A stretch of DNA of 64,000 bases from Anaerococcus porci (GTDB lineage Bacteria > Bacillota > Clostridia > Tissierellales > Peptoniphilaceae): the NCBI RefSeq assembly GCF_009696575.1, contig NZ_VULQ01000004.1, positions 108,011 through 172,010 of the forward strand, in the 5' to 3' direction. A program made the position numbers and the translations under genes. Shown here piece after piece: positions 9,289 through 17,319 of the stretch (positions within the stretch are counted from its first letter, which is position 1; each line of letters starts with the position of its first letter). The notes under the pieces are model-generated. The model was not told the DNA's origin, searched no databases, and saw only the letters and a program-made list of their open reading frames with translations.

Positions 9289-10207
9289 TAGGCTAAAATC
9301 TTGGGGATTTAGGGAAGTTAAAACTGATAATCCTAAGATAATTAATTATGAAGGGCTAGAAAATAAAGAAAATAAAATGACAAGCTATGAAATCTTTCCT
9401 GGTGTCTTTATAATGTATATCAATCTTAAGAAAAAATATCAGGCAAAAGCATCGAACTCTCCAGGAAATACTGGTTTTAGGATAGGATTTTGTGCTGAAG
9501 GAAACTACTTTACTTATATTAATTATGCCAAAATCCTAATTACCACAAACGAAATTTTTTTAGGAAAGGCAATTCCAAAATCTAAGATGTCCTATACATC
9601 AAGTCACAATACTAGGGCCTTTAATATAATCATAGTAGATAAAAAAATAGAAAAGAAAGATTTTTCCTATCCATTTATAAAATCATTCTTAGATAGCATT
9701 AAAAATATTAAGGATATAGGAAGGGTAATTGATGATAAGACATTAGTATCCTTAGCAAAAGAGCTTGTACAAGTATTAGAGTCTTGTGATTTTAATCTTA
9801 TTAGTTTAAAGAGCCTAGAGTTAATTTATAGGATATCACTCCTTAATTCAAATTCTTTTAAGGATACATATTACCAATCTGATTCCTTTTTCTATATAGA
9901 AAAAATTGAAGCCTATATGAGAGAAAATTTAGAAAAAAATATAAGTCTTGACTATATTTGTGAGAAATTCAAAATATCAAAATCAAGCCTAACCCATAAG
10001 TTTATGGGAAAATATCAATATACACCTATGAAATACCTATCTAAGCTTAGGCTAATAAGGGCAGAGGATTTGCTTATAAATACAGATAAGTCAATCACAG
10101 AGATTTCTCTTGAAGTATCTTTTACTAATACTTCAAATTTTACTAGAGCTTTTAAAGCTTTCACAGGACGAAGTCCTAGTGAATATAGGAAAAAGAATAA
10201 AATATAA
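9278..10207 (+). CDS. AraC-family transcriptional regulator
   Basis: 309 residues. The C-terminal 100 residues form the double helix-turn-helix of AraC/XylS proteins: the first is around ISLDYICEKFKISKSSLTHK and the second around SITEISLEVSFTNTSNFTRA, ending in the conserved FTGRSPSEYRKK. The N-terminal 200 residues are a sensor domain of unknown ligand. It overlaps the ECF ATPase by 11 nt and so is the last gene of the importer operon. In yersiniabactin-type loci an AraC protein (YbtA) activates uptake genes on binding the siderophore; a similar ligand-sensing role is plausible here. Confidence 0.8.
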   Translation: MTYNRLKSWGFREVKTDNPKIINYEGLENKENKMTSYEIFPGVFIMYINLKKKYQAKASNSPGNTGFRIGFCAEGNYFTYINYAKILITTNEIFLGKAIPKSKMSYTSSHNTRAFNIIIVDKKIEKKDFSYPFIKSFLDSIKNIKDIGRVIDDKTLVSLAKELVQVLESCDFNLISLKSLELIYRISLLNSNSFKDTYYQSDSFFYIEKIEAYMRENLEKNISLDYICEKFKISKSSLTHKFMGKYQYTPMKYLSKLRLIRAEDLLINTDKSITEISLEVSFTNTSNFTRAFKAFTGRSPSEYRKKNKI

Positions 10208-10289
10208 TAAAAAAATAAGAGAATTTTGTAATGGTGAAATTCTGAAAAATAAAAGATCAAACTTTTAAAAAAGCTTTGGATAATTCAGA

Positions 10290-10505
10290 AATAAGCTGTC
10301 AAATTACGCCAATATACAGATCTTGGAAAAATAATTAATAGAGAAATCAAGAAAAGTTCTAAGAGAGAAATGATTCTCTATTGAAGAAAAACTATAAAAA
10401 GTGTCAGAACTCAATTTAAGCAAGGGAGAGATCGCTTAGCGCAAGGCACTTAACTTCAAAAATCCAAATGAAGTCGTTGAAGAATATTTCGAAAAAGTAG
10501 TTTAG
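10290..10505 (+). pseudogene. Decayed IS30-family transposase remnant
   Basis: No long frame exists, but 10440-10505 translates to RKALNFKNPNEVVEEYFEKV and a stop, closely resembling the conserved C-terminal end of IS30-family transposases (xRKxLxFKTPxEVF). A piece near 10326-10360 reads GKIINREIKKSSK, comparable with the N-terminal helix-turn-helix end (TISREIKRNS) of the same family. The catalytic middle is missing and frames are broken by stops, so it is a dead internal-deletion relic. Confidence 0.5.
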
Positions 10506-10644
10506 AATAGCATATATTTCTTGGGATTTTAGTCAATCCATAAAACCATCGAAAAAATTCCCAAAAATATGTAAGAGACCTAACCACTTATGTCACAATA
10601 TTTTGACTTTCTATACAATTGTTTAATGTATTAATTTATATTAA

Positions 10645-10770
10645 GTTGACAACACACAATTAATATGTTTTTTTAAAATAAATTAAATATATATTAACAA
10701 ATAGAAAACGTTATTATATTATATAGAAATGAATCCTGGTGCGGCTTATATGTATGTGAATGGAGGATAA
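10645..10770 (+). other. Intergenic stretch ahead of the truncated ABC ATPase
   Basis: This part of the 10208-10794 gene-free stretch holds a TTGACA at 10645-10650, runs of A/T and an imperfect cre-like GAAAACGTTATTA near 10705-10717, but no convincing -10 at correct spacing. The missing first ~40 codons of the ATPase (10771-11304) are not recognisable here in any frame. Confidence 0.35.
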
Positions 10771-11304
10771 AGAAGAAATGGTTCTGGAAAAACAATGTTA
10801 TTTCGTGCCATATGTGGTCTGATTGTAATTGATGATGGAGAAATTTATATCCAAGGTGAAAAAATAGATGGAAATATTATCCCACAAGACATAGGGCTTT
10901 TGTTAGAAAATCCTAGTTTTCTTAAAGGTTTAACAGGTTTGCAAAATTTAGAAATAATTGCCTCCATCCGCAAAATTGCTAATGTAGAAAGGATTTTGCA
11001 AGTATTAGATAAGGTGGGACTTACAGAGGCAAAGGATAAAAAATACGAAGCCTACTCCTTAGGTATGAAACAAAGATTAGCTATTGCAAATGTAATCATG
11101 GAAGATCCTAAAATTCTAATTTTTGATGAACCAACAATTGCAATTGATGAAGAAGGTATTAAGGTTTTAAAGGAGATTATAAGCAAGGAGAAGAAAAAAG
11201 GCAAACTAATTTTGCTAGCTAGCCACGAACACGATTTTATAAGTAGTTTGGTTGATGTCCATTTTTATATGAAAGAAGGTGCTTTAGTAGAAAAAAATAG
11301 ATAG
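10771..11304 (+). pseudogene. 5'-truncated ABC transporter ATPase (lantibiotic/BcrA-type)
   Basis: The frame opens after a TAA at 10768 and reads RRNGSGKTMLFRAICG, the middle of a Walker A motif, so the normal first 35-40 residues (A-loop and start) are absent. The only ATG, at 10795, lies after the Walker lysine and would give a protein unable to bind ATP. The rest is intact: signature YSLGMKQR, Walker B ILIFDEPTIA and H-loop ASHEHD. No permease gene follows. The YSLGMKQR signature is typical of BcrA/lantibiotic-immunity ATPases. Best read as a relic left by IS activity next door. Confidence 0.7.
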
Positions 11305-11329
11305 CTTAGTAGGGTCTGTAAATAGTTTT

Positions 11330-11377
11330 GTGCATCAATTTAAGCTTTGACATGATGTGTACCGATAAAACTGGACA
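11330..11377 (+). repeat. 48-bp IS-end-like sequence, copy 1
   Basis: This 48-bp block (GTGCATCA...TGACATGATGTGTACC...ACTGGACA) aligns without gaps to 29903-29950, sharing the core TGACATGATRTGTACC and the end ACTGGACA. Such sequence resembles terminal ends of IS3-type elements. No transposase is attached at either copy. Confidence 0.55.
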
Positions 11378-11620
11378 TAATATTTAATTAATTAGGTGTA
11401 GTGGATTTAATACCAATAGTTAATATTTGATTGATTGATTTTTGCGTTTAAGATAGTGTTTTTTCACCATATTTATAAGTTAAATATTCTCTAGTTCATT
11501 AATCTATTAAAAGATTTTTAGAGTTTTTTGTAAGTTTTGTATTATTTCTGCTTGCTACTCTCCGATTACAATTTTAGATACTTTGTTTAATATTATTCTA
11601 GCATTTTTCTTGGCATAGAA
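11378..11620 (-). other. Gene-free stretch, possible transposase 5' relic on the minus strand
   Basis: Read on the minus strand, a consensus AGGAGG (rc of 11624-11655 arm) and ATGCC at about 11613 start a short, immediately broken frame; a neighbouring frame reads KKNARIILNKVSKIVIGE before a stop. This is what a decayed IS transposase start would look like, but I cannot name a family. Nothing else is visible in 11305-11762 apart from the 48-bp repeat and the hairpin. Confidence 0.25.
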
Positions 11621-11623
11621 ATT

Positions 11624-11660
11624 CCTCCTGATTAGTTTTTTCCCTAATCAGGAGGTTTTC
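11624..11660 (+). terminator. Perfect 12-bp hairpin followed by TTTT
   Basis: CCTCCTGATTAG (11624-11635) pairs perfectly with CTAATCAGGAGG (11644-11655) and is followed by TTTTC. On the plus strand it can terminate readthrough from the ATPase relic. On the minus strand the stem would bury an AGGAGG in front of an ATG, an arrangement known from insertion sequences that guard against outside transcription. Confidence 0.55.
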
Positions 11661-11762
11661 GCACATAAAATTTTACAAATATTTATTTTTGGGGTCAGAT
11701 TAAATACTTATCTTTTTTATTTTAGGACTTTGACTCTTTTGCATTATAGATTTCTTAAATTA

Positions 11763-12944
11763 TTATAGACCAAAAATCTCCTTACCGAGTTTGGTTTCTT
11801 TTGGGTCTAGCTTGTCAAAGACTATTTTTTTGACATCCATCTGATATTTGGTGTCTTTCCACAAAATTGCACCCACAAAGTCACCATCTTTTTTAAATAA
11901 CTTGTAGATATTTTCTCCATTTTCTTTTTTAATCTCTTCTATTCCTTCACCCTTATTAAAGCCTGCTGAAAATACTTTAATATTTCCTATCATAAGTTGA
12001 GAAAATGGCTTTGGAGTTTCATATGTTTTGCTATCGCCTGCCATATTAGCTCCTGCTATTTGTCCCATCTCCATAGAAGCAGTCCAAAGACCAATTGTTG
12101 TATCCGCTAATTGAACACAATCTCCTGCTGCATATACATTCTCATTACTTGTTTTAAGAGTTGCATCTACCTTTATCCCACGTTCAACTTCAAGGTCGCT
12201 TTCTTTTGCAAGATCAAGATTATTTCTAACGCCTGCTTGTATTATTACAGTATTTGCTTTTATTTCTTCTCCATCATCAAGTTTAATTCCACAAAGTTTT
12301 CCATTATCTTCTAAGATTTCAATAGTATTTTTACCTGTTTTTGTAGCGATTCCAGCCTTATTAAGTTCTGCTTCGAGTTTTTCGGATAATTCATTATCAA
12401 GCTGCTTTGCAAGTATATGGTCAAAGCTTTCTACTACAAGAACCTCACATTCTGCCTTTTTGATAGAGTAAGCTGCTTCAAGACCTAAAAGTCCACCACC
12501 TATAACTACGACTCTTTTATTTTTCTCTATATGGTTTCTAAATTTATTAAGATCTTCTATACTTCTTATTGCAAACACTCCATTTATGTCGACATTTTTA
12601 ATGGCTGGAATAAAGGGATGGCTTCCAGTAGCAATAAGAGCCTTGCCATATCCTAATTCTTTTCCATCTTCAAGTATGGCCTTCTTATTTTCAAGATCAA
12701 GTTTTTCTACCCTTGTATTAAATATTTCTTTTATATGATTTTTATCATACCAATCACATTTTTTAACATATATATCTTCTTCATTAAAATCTTTACAGAT
12801 AAGTTCAGATAATCTGGTTCTCCAATAAGTATGTTGACTTGCCTCAGAGATTATTACAATTGAGGTTTCATTATCTTTTTTTCTAATTGCCTCAGCTGCT
12901 TTTAGTCCCGCTATACCATTTCCTACAATCAAATAATCGTACAT
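11763..12944 (-). CDS. NADH:rubredoxin oxidoreductase-like FAD/NAD-dependent flavoprotein
   Basis: 393 residues of the pyridine-nucleotide disulphide oxidoreductase fold without the redox cysteine pair. The FAD-binding GNGIAGLKAA is near residue 8, ALIATGSHPFIP near 103, the NAD-binding VVVIGGGLLGLEAA near 146, and the second FAD motif VYAAGDCVQL near 270. Length and motif pattern match rubredoxin/NADH reductases (NROR) and nitrite-reductase-like reductases of clostridia that pass electrons to rubredoxin-based O2 or peroxide scavengers. It diverges from a glutathione peroxidase, supporting an oxidative-stress role. No rubredoxin gene is in the window. Confidence 0.75.
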   Translation of the reverse strand: MYDYLIVGNGIAGLKAAEAIRKKDNETSIVIISEASQHTYWRTRLSELICKDFNEEDIYVKKCDWYDKNHIKEIFNTRVEKLDLENKKAILEDGKELGYGKALIATGSHPFIPAIKNVDINGVFAIRSIEDLNKFRNHIEKNKRVVVIGGGLLGLEAAYSIKKAECEVLVVESFDHILAKQLDNELSEKLEAELNKAGIATKTGKNTIEILEDNGKLCGIKLDDGEEIKANTVIIQAGVRNNLDLAKESDLEVERGIKVDATLKTSNENVYAAGDCVQLADTTIGLWTASMEMGQIAGANMAGDSKTYETPKPFSQLMIGNIKVFSAGFNKGEGIEEIKKENGENIYKLFKKDGDFVGAILWKDTKYQMDVKKIVFDKLDPKETKLGKEIFGL

Positions 12945-12975
12945 AAAATCTCCTTTATAATTACAATAAAATCTT

Positions 12976-13043
12976 TTGTTATTATTTTACCCAAAATCTT
13001 TCTATATATAATTTTATCAGAAATTGGGTAAATAATAAAACAA
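12976..13043. promoter_or_regulatory. Long imperfect inverted repeat between divergent oxidative-stress genes
   Basis: TTGTTATTATTTTACCCAA (12976-12994) and TTGGGTAAATAATAAAACAA (13024-13043) are near-perfect inverted complements about 29 bp apart, placed midway between the divergent flavoprotein and peroxidase genes. The symmetric core is TTTACCCAA/TTGGGTAAA. It fits paired operators of one regulator acting on both promoters; it does not match a PerR box. Regulator unknown. Confidence 0.5.
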
Positions 13044-13114
13044 GGATATTTTAAAGTTCTCTAAGAATTTCAAAAATATACAATTAATTATAAAGATTTA
13101 AAATAGGAGGATTT

Positions 13115-13585
13115 ATGATTTACGATATAACAGTTAAAGATAACAAGGGAAAAGACGTAAAACTTGAAAAATACAAGGGAAAGGTTCTTTTAATAGTAAA
13201 TACTGCTACAAAATGTGGCTTCACTCCACAATATCAAGGGCTTGAAGATCTTTATGAAGAATATAAGGAACAAGGCTTTGAAATTCTAGATTTCCCATGT
13301 AACCAATTTGGCCACCAAGCACCAGAAGATGATGAGGGAATTGATAATTTTTGTAGCTTAAACTTCGGTACAAGCTTTGATAGATTTCAAAAAATTGATG
13401 TAAATGGAGAAAATGAATCTCCACTTTATACTTTTCTTAAAAAAGAAGAAGGTGGAATTTTATCTGATAAGATTAAGTGGAATTTTACTAAATTCTTGGT
13501 AGACAGGAATGGAAATGTTGTAGATAGGTTTTCTCCAAATACTAAGCCCGAAAAATTAAAAAAAGATATAGAAAGTTTATTGTAA
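13115..13585 (+). CDS. Glutathione peroxidase family (thiol peroxidase, Cys type)
   Basis: 156 residues, normal family length. The catalytic tetrad is visible: Cys34 in ATKCGFTPQY, Gln64 in FPCNQFGHQAPE, Trp122 and Asn123 in KWNFTKFLV. The active-site residue is cysteine rather than selenocysteine, and family members of this kind in anaerobes usually take electrons from thioredoxin. Cytosolic, no signal. AGGAGG precedes the ATG at 13115. It is followed with a 1-nt overlap by an AMMECR1-like gene and lies divergently from the flavoprotein, suggesting a peroxide-defence cluster. Confidence 0.9.
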   Translation: MIYDITVKDNKGKDVKLEKYKGKVLLIVNTATKCGFTPQYQGLEDLYEEYKEQGFEILDFPCNQFGHQAPEDDEGIDNFCSLNFGTSFDRFQKIDVNGENESPLYTFLKKEEGGILSDKIKWNFTKFLVDRNGNVVDRFSPNTKPEKLKKDIESLL

Positions 13586-14076
13586 TGGATGATTATGTAA
13601 AACTTAGTCTTAATGCGATTAAAAATTATCTAGAAAATAAGACCTATTTAAGAGAATTTAATGATTATTTTAAAAATATGTCTAATGGAATTGTAGTTAA
13701 AATTGAAAATGGGGGAAGGTTAAAGGGGATATCTGGCTCTATTTTTCCTAGCAAAGAAAATATGGGACTTGATATAGTATACGAATCTATAAATGCAGGT
13801 TTTTTTGACCTAAGTTTTAATCCAATAACAAAAAACAATATTAAAAATCTTGATATTACTATATATGAGTTCTATGATGTTGAAAAATTACCCTTTATAG
13901 AAGACTTTAATGATTATGATGGGGTAATGATAAATTTCATGGATAAAAATCATTATGTTTTTAGAAAAGATTTTGATTCTGACTTAGATATGCTAAAGGA
14001 AGCTATTAAGAAGGCCAATGTAGATAGCTGGGACAATTTTTCTATAGATAAGTTTAAGGTAAATATCCACAAGTAA
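13585..14076 (+). CDS. AMMECR1-domain-like protein (divergent)
   Basis: 163 residues. GRLKGISGSIFPSKENMG near residue 46 and LSFNPITKNNIKNLDITIYEF near 79 follow the AMMECR1 plan (LRGCIGT.xP, then DPRFxPLTxxELxxLxIxIS). The otherwise conserved Cys of RGCIG is Ser here. Its ATG overlaps the peroxidase stop by 1 nt, so it is translationally coupled. AMMECR1 proteins often belong to the radical-SAM 'AmmeMemoRadiSam' set; the other members are absent here. Function unknown; similarity is weak but the motif order supports it. Confidence 0.5.
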   Translation: MDDYVKLSLNAIKNYLENKTYLREFNDYFKNMSNGIVVKIENGGRLKGISGSIFPSKENMGLDIVYESINAGFFDLSFNPITKNNIKNLDITIYEFYDVEKLPFIEDFNDYDGVMINFMDKNHYVFRKDFDSDLDMLKEAIKKANVDSWDNFSIDKFKVNIHK

Positions 14077-14089
14077 ATATTAAATATTA

Positions 14090-14239
14090 AGGAACTGTTG
14101 TAAAATTATGAATTTCTAACTTTTTATCATTACAAGTTACCAATAGACAATTTGAGGATATCCTAGGCTTATGGAGGCTAATTGTCGTGGAGGAGCTTTT
14201 AATAACTTTGAAATTATTAATTCATTTACAATAGTTCTT
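14090..14239. repeat. MITE-like element, copy 1
   Basis: About 148 bp bounded by GAACTGTTGTAAA (14092-14104) and TTTACAATAGTTC (14225-14237), a terminal inverted repeat with one mismatch. Inside, GACAATTTGAG and CTAATTGTCG form a further stem, so the whole element can fold. Related copies lie at 43015-43164 and 44421-44583, all with the conserved internal GAATTTCTAAC and CATTACAAGT-like blocks. There is no coding capacity. The ends resemble those of IS1182/IS6-type elements (GGNACTNTTGCAAA). Confidence 0.75.
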
Positions 14240-14251
14240 TTCTTATCTAAA

Positions 14252-14270
14252 GATATTGATTATTATTATC
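14252..14270 (+). promoter_or_regulatory. Fur box upstream of feoAB
   Basis: GATATTGATTATTATTATC matches the Fur consensus GATAATGATAATCATTATC at 16 of 19 positions by hand count. It lies 72 nt upstream of the feoA ATG, just downstream of the MITE copy, in the promoter region. FeoAB is a classical Fur target, so this site and the one at 3088 together point to iron regulation of both operons. Confidence 0.7.
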
Positions 14271-14341
14271 CTTTAATTTATAATTATATTGACTAAATAC
14301 TTAAAAAATAATTTAAATTTAAAATACTAAAAGGAGTCAAT

Positions 14342-14575
14342 ATGAACTTAAATCAATTAGAACCTGGAGAAAGTGCAAGAATTCTAGGCTTTTCAGATGA
14401 TTTTTCTATGAAAAGAAGGTTACAAGATTTGGGATTTGTTAGGGGAATTGATATAAAATGTCTTTTTAAGTCTCCTATGAAAGACCCAAAGGCCTATCTT
14501 ATTATGAAAACAATTATAGCTATTAGAAATAAAGATGCTAGGGGAGTTTTAATAAAAAAAGAGGATAAGCTATGA
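14342..14575 (+). CDS. feoA: Ferrous iron transport protein A
   Basis: 77 residues forming one SH3-like FeoA domain: MNLNQLEPGESARILGF, then the diagnostic LQDLGFVRGIDIKCLFKSP and a C-terminal Ile/Arg-rich strand. FeoA is a small cytosolic partner of the FeoB iron channel. AAAAGGAG precedes the ATG. The stop overlaps the feoB start by 4 nt (ATGA), giving coupled translation. Regulation by the Fur box at 14252 is likely. Confidence 0.93.
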   Translation: MNLNQLEPGESARILGFSDDFSMKRRLQDLGFVRGIDIKCLFKSPMKDPKAYLIMKTIIAIRNKDARGVLIKKEDKL

Positions 14576-16650
14576 AAAAAACAATAGCTCTTGCTGGAAA
14601 TCCTAACGTTGGAAAGTCGACAGTTTTTAATGCCCTAACAGGACTTAAACAACATACGGGGAATTGGCCTGGCAAAACTGTTGAGTGTGCTAAGGGGAGG
14701 GTTAAGTTTAAGGATAAGGACATTCAATTGGTTGATTTACCAGGTTGCTACTCTCTTTTGGCTCACTCGGAGGAAGAAGAGATTGCAAGGGATTTTATCT
14801 GCTTTGAAAATCCAGATGCAGTTGTAGTTGTATGCGATGGTACTGTTTTGGAAAGAAATTTGAATTTACTTCTTCAAATAATAGAAACTGGAAAAAAGGT
14901 TATTTTATGTGTAAATCTTTTAGATGAAGCTAAGAAGAAAAATATAGAAGTAAACTTAGAGTCCCTATCAAAAATGCTATCCATACCTGTAATAGGAACA
15001 GCAGCAAGAAGTGGGAAAGGTCTTTCCAATATAGAAAAAGCCTTAGATAGTCTTGAATCTAATCCTTATAATCCAATACAAATTACCTATCCTAGACTTA
15101 TGGAAGATGAGATAAAAAAGATAGCTAAAGTATTGGATAAGTATTATAAGGATAAGATTAATAGCAGATGGTATGCTATAAGGCTACTTGAAGATAATCC
15201 TTCCATACTTTCATCTAGCAAGAAGTATTTTGGAGAAAATCCTTTAGATAAAAAAGAAATTAAAGAACAATTATATGAATCAAGAAAAAAACTAGAAGCA
15301 AATGATATCGATAAAAAAAGAATTGAAGATATTATTTCTATAAGTTTTGTAGCTAAAAGTCAGTATATATGTTCGAAGGCTGTACTTTATAAAAATCCTA
15401 ATTATGAAAAAAGAGATAGGATTTTAGATAGGATATTTACAAGTAAGTATACGGGAATGTTAATAATGTTTTTACTCCTTTTGGGAGTATTTTGGATTAC
15501 TATTGTAGGATCAAATGTACCAAGTGATATGCTAAATGAGCTATTGTTTGGTTTTGAAGATAAAATTTTAGATTTTGTGAAGGCGATAGGAGTATCTGAA
15601 GCTATCTACTCACCTTTAATATTTGGTATATATAGGGTTGTTGCATGGGTTATATCAGTAATGTTACCACCTATGGCAATATTTTTCCCATTATTTACTC
15701 TTTTAGAAGACTTTGGCTACCTTCCAAGAGTTGCCTTTAATTTGGATAAGTCTTTTCAAAAATGTAATGCCTGTGGTAAACAAGCTCTTACAATGTGTAT
15801 GGGCTTTGGATGTAATGCTGCGGGGGTTACCGGATGTAAGATAATAGATTCACCAAGAGAAAGGTTAATAGCTATTATTACAAATAACTTTGTACCATGT
15901 AATGGTAGATTCCCTACTATTATATCAACTATATCAATGTTTCTTGTAATTGGAGTAGGAAATAAGTTTACAAGAAGCTTTTTATCGGCTGCGATTCTTG
16001 CCTTTGTTATTACTTTGGGAGTGTTTATGACCTTTGTGTCATCTAAACTTTTATCTAAAACTGTCTTAAAGGGAGTTCCCTCATCCTTTACCCTTGAACT
16101 TCCACCATATAGGATGCCACAAATAGGAACTGTAATAGTAAGATCAATCTTTGATAGGACGCTTTTTGTCTTGGGAAGAGCTATAATTATTGCAGCACCT
16201 GCAGGAATAATAATTTGGGTTTTTGCAAATATTTCCATATTTGGAGATAGTATTTTAAATCATTTTGTAGGATTTTTAAATCCTTTGGGATTTTTGATGG
16301 GACTTGATGGAGTTATCCTTGCAGCCTTTATTCTAGGATTTCCTGCAAATGAAATAGTTGTACCAATTATGATAATGACCTATATGGCAAAGGGGGCTCT
16401 TCTTGACATATCAGATCCTGAGATACTAAGGGGACTATTAATTGATAATGGATGGACTCTTATTACTGCTATTAATATGATTATTTTTTGTCTTATGCAC
16501 TGGCCATGTGGCACAACAGTTTTGACAATTTACAAAGAAACAAAATCAATTAAATGGACAGTCCTATCTTTTATTTTGCCAACAGTATTTGGGATTTTAA
16601 TCTGTATAGGATTTACGAGCTTAGCAAGAATTCTTGTGTTTTTATTTTAG
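14572..16650 (+). CDS. feoB: Ferrous iron transport protein B (G-protein coupled Fe2+ channel)
   Basis: 692 residues. N-terminal GTPase: G1 GNPNVGKST (9-17), G3 DLPGCYSL (55-62), G4 NLLDEAKK; then a helical spacer and a membrane domain with two Gate segments and about eight to ten membrane helices. The cysteine-rich NACGKQALTMCMGFGCNAAG (near residue 400) matches the first Gate, expected to line the Fe2+ path. The C-terminal MHWPCGTT stretch is also typical. It imports Fe2+, the main iron form under anoxia. A terminator follows directly. Confidence 0.95.
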   Translation: MKKTIALAGNPNVGKSTVFNALTGLKQHTGNWPGKTVECAKGRVKFKDKDIQLVDLPGCYSLLAHSEEEEIARDFICFENPDAVVVVCDGTVLERNLNLLLQIIETGKKVILCVNLLDEAKKKNIEVNLESLSKMLSIPVIGTAARSGKGLSNIEKALDSLESNPYNPIQITYPRLMEDEIKKIAKVLDKYYKDKINSRWYAIRLLEDNPSILSSSKKYFGENPLDKKEIKEQLYESRKKLEANDIDKKRIEDIISISFVAKSQYICSKAVLYKNPNYEKRDRILDRIFTSKYTGMLIMFLLLLGVFWITIVGSNVPSDMLNELLFGFEDKILDFVKAIGVSEAIYSPLIFGIYRVVAWVISVMLPPMAIFFPLFTLLEDFGYLPRVAFNLDKSFQKCNACGKQALTMCMGFGCNAAGVTGCKIIDSPRERLIAIITNNFVPCNGRFPTIISTISMFLVIGVGNKFTRSFLSAAILAFVITLGVFMTFVSSKLLSKTVLKGVPSSFTLELPPYRMPQIGTVIVRSIFDRTLFVLGRAIIIAAPAGIIIWVFANISIFGDSILNHFVGFLNPLGFLMGLDGVILAAFILGFPANEIVVPIMIMTYMAKGALLDISDPEILRGLLIDNGWTLITAINMIIFCLMHWPCGTTVLTIYKETKSIKWTVLSFILPTVFGILICIGFTSLARILVFLF

Positions 16651-16655
16651 TTTTA

Positions 16656-16685
16656 GAAGCTCCACTTTTAGTGGGCTTCTTTTTG
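16656..16685 (+). terminator. Terminator after feoAB
   Basis: GAAGCTCCAC and GTGGGCTTC pair with a single bulge across a TTTTA loop and are followed by TTTTTG; located 5 nt after the feoB stop. Confidence 0.75.
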
Positions 16686-16738
16686 GACTTTAATCAATAT
16701 AAACTTTATAATTGATATATAAGTAGAAAGGGGATAAT

Positions 16739-17152
16739 ATGTATATAATTTTAGCTATAATGTCGGCAGTTTTTGCAGCTCTTACATCAATTCTTGCAAA
16801 AATTGGTATAGATGGAGTAAATTCAAACCTTGCAACTGCCATTAGGACTTTTGTAGTCTTATTAATGAGTTGGGGTATGGTTTTTATAACAAATTCATTT
16901 TCAGGAATACACAATATAGGAAGAAAATCTTGGATATTTTTAATACTTTCAGGTCTTGCAACAGGAGCAAGTTGGCTTTGCTATTATGCAGCGCTAAAAT
17001 ATGGGGATGCATCAAAAGTTGTTCCTATAGATAAGATGAGTGTGGTTTTGACCTTAATCCTTGCCTTCGTATTTTTGGGAGAGGACTTTACTATAAAATC
17101 TCTTATAGGGTGTATACTTATAGGTGCAGGAACTTTGATTATGGTTATATAG
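16739..17152 (+). CDS. EamA-domain membrane protein, single-domain (half-size) form
   Basis: 137 residues with four to five hydrophobic helices and one EamA/DMT repeat: MYIILAIMSAVFAALTSILA at the N-terminus, YYAALKYGDASKVVPIDKMS in the middle and GAGTLIMVI at the end. Typical DMT transporters carry two such repeats in about 300 residues, so this one probably dimerises, as in small multidrug resistance-sized members. AGAAAGGGGAT precedes the ATG. It stands alone between the feoAB terminator and the ileS leader. Substrate unknown. Confidence 0.8.
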   Translation: MYIILAIMSAVFAALTSILAKIGIDGVNSNLATAIRTFVVLLMSWGMVFITNSFSGIHNIGRKSWIFLILSGLATGASWLCYYAALKYGDASKVVPIDKMSVVLTLILAFVFLGEDFTIKSLIGCILIGAGTLIMVI

Positions 17153-17275
17153 ATTTATATTATTATAAGTCATAGAAATATCCAATTAAAAAGGCAAATA
17201 AAATTTTTGGTTTAAATACTAATAAATTTTACAATAAATTCTAAATATAGAAAAAATATAAGCTTAAAGATTCGT

Positions 17276-17304
17276 TTGACAAAATCTCTAAAATCTAGTA
17301 AATT
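17276..17304 (+). promoter_or_regulatory. Promoter of the T-box/ileS unit
   Basis: TTGACA at 17276-17281, a 17-bp spacer, then TAAATT at 17299-17304, placed just before the start of the T-box leader. The -35 is perfect, the -10 is moderate. Confidence 0.55.
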
Positions 17305-17319
17305 AATCAATAGATAATA

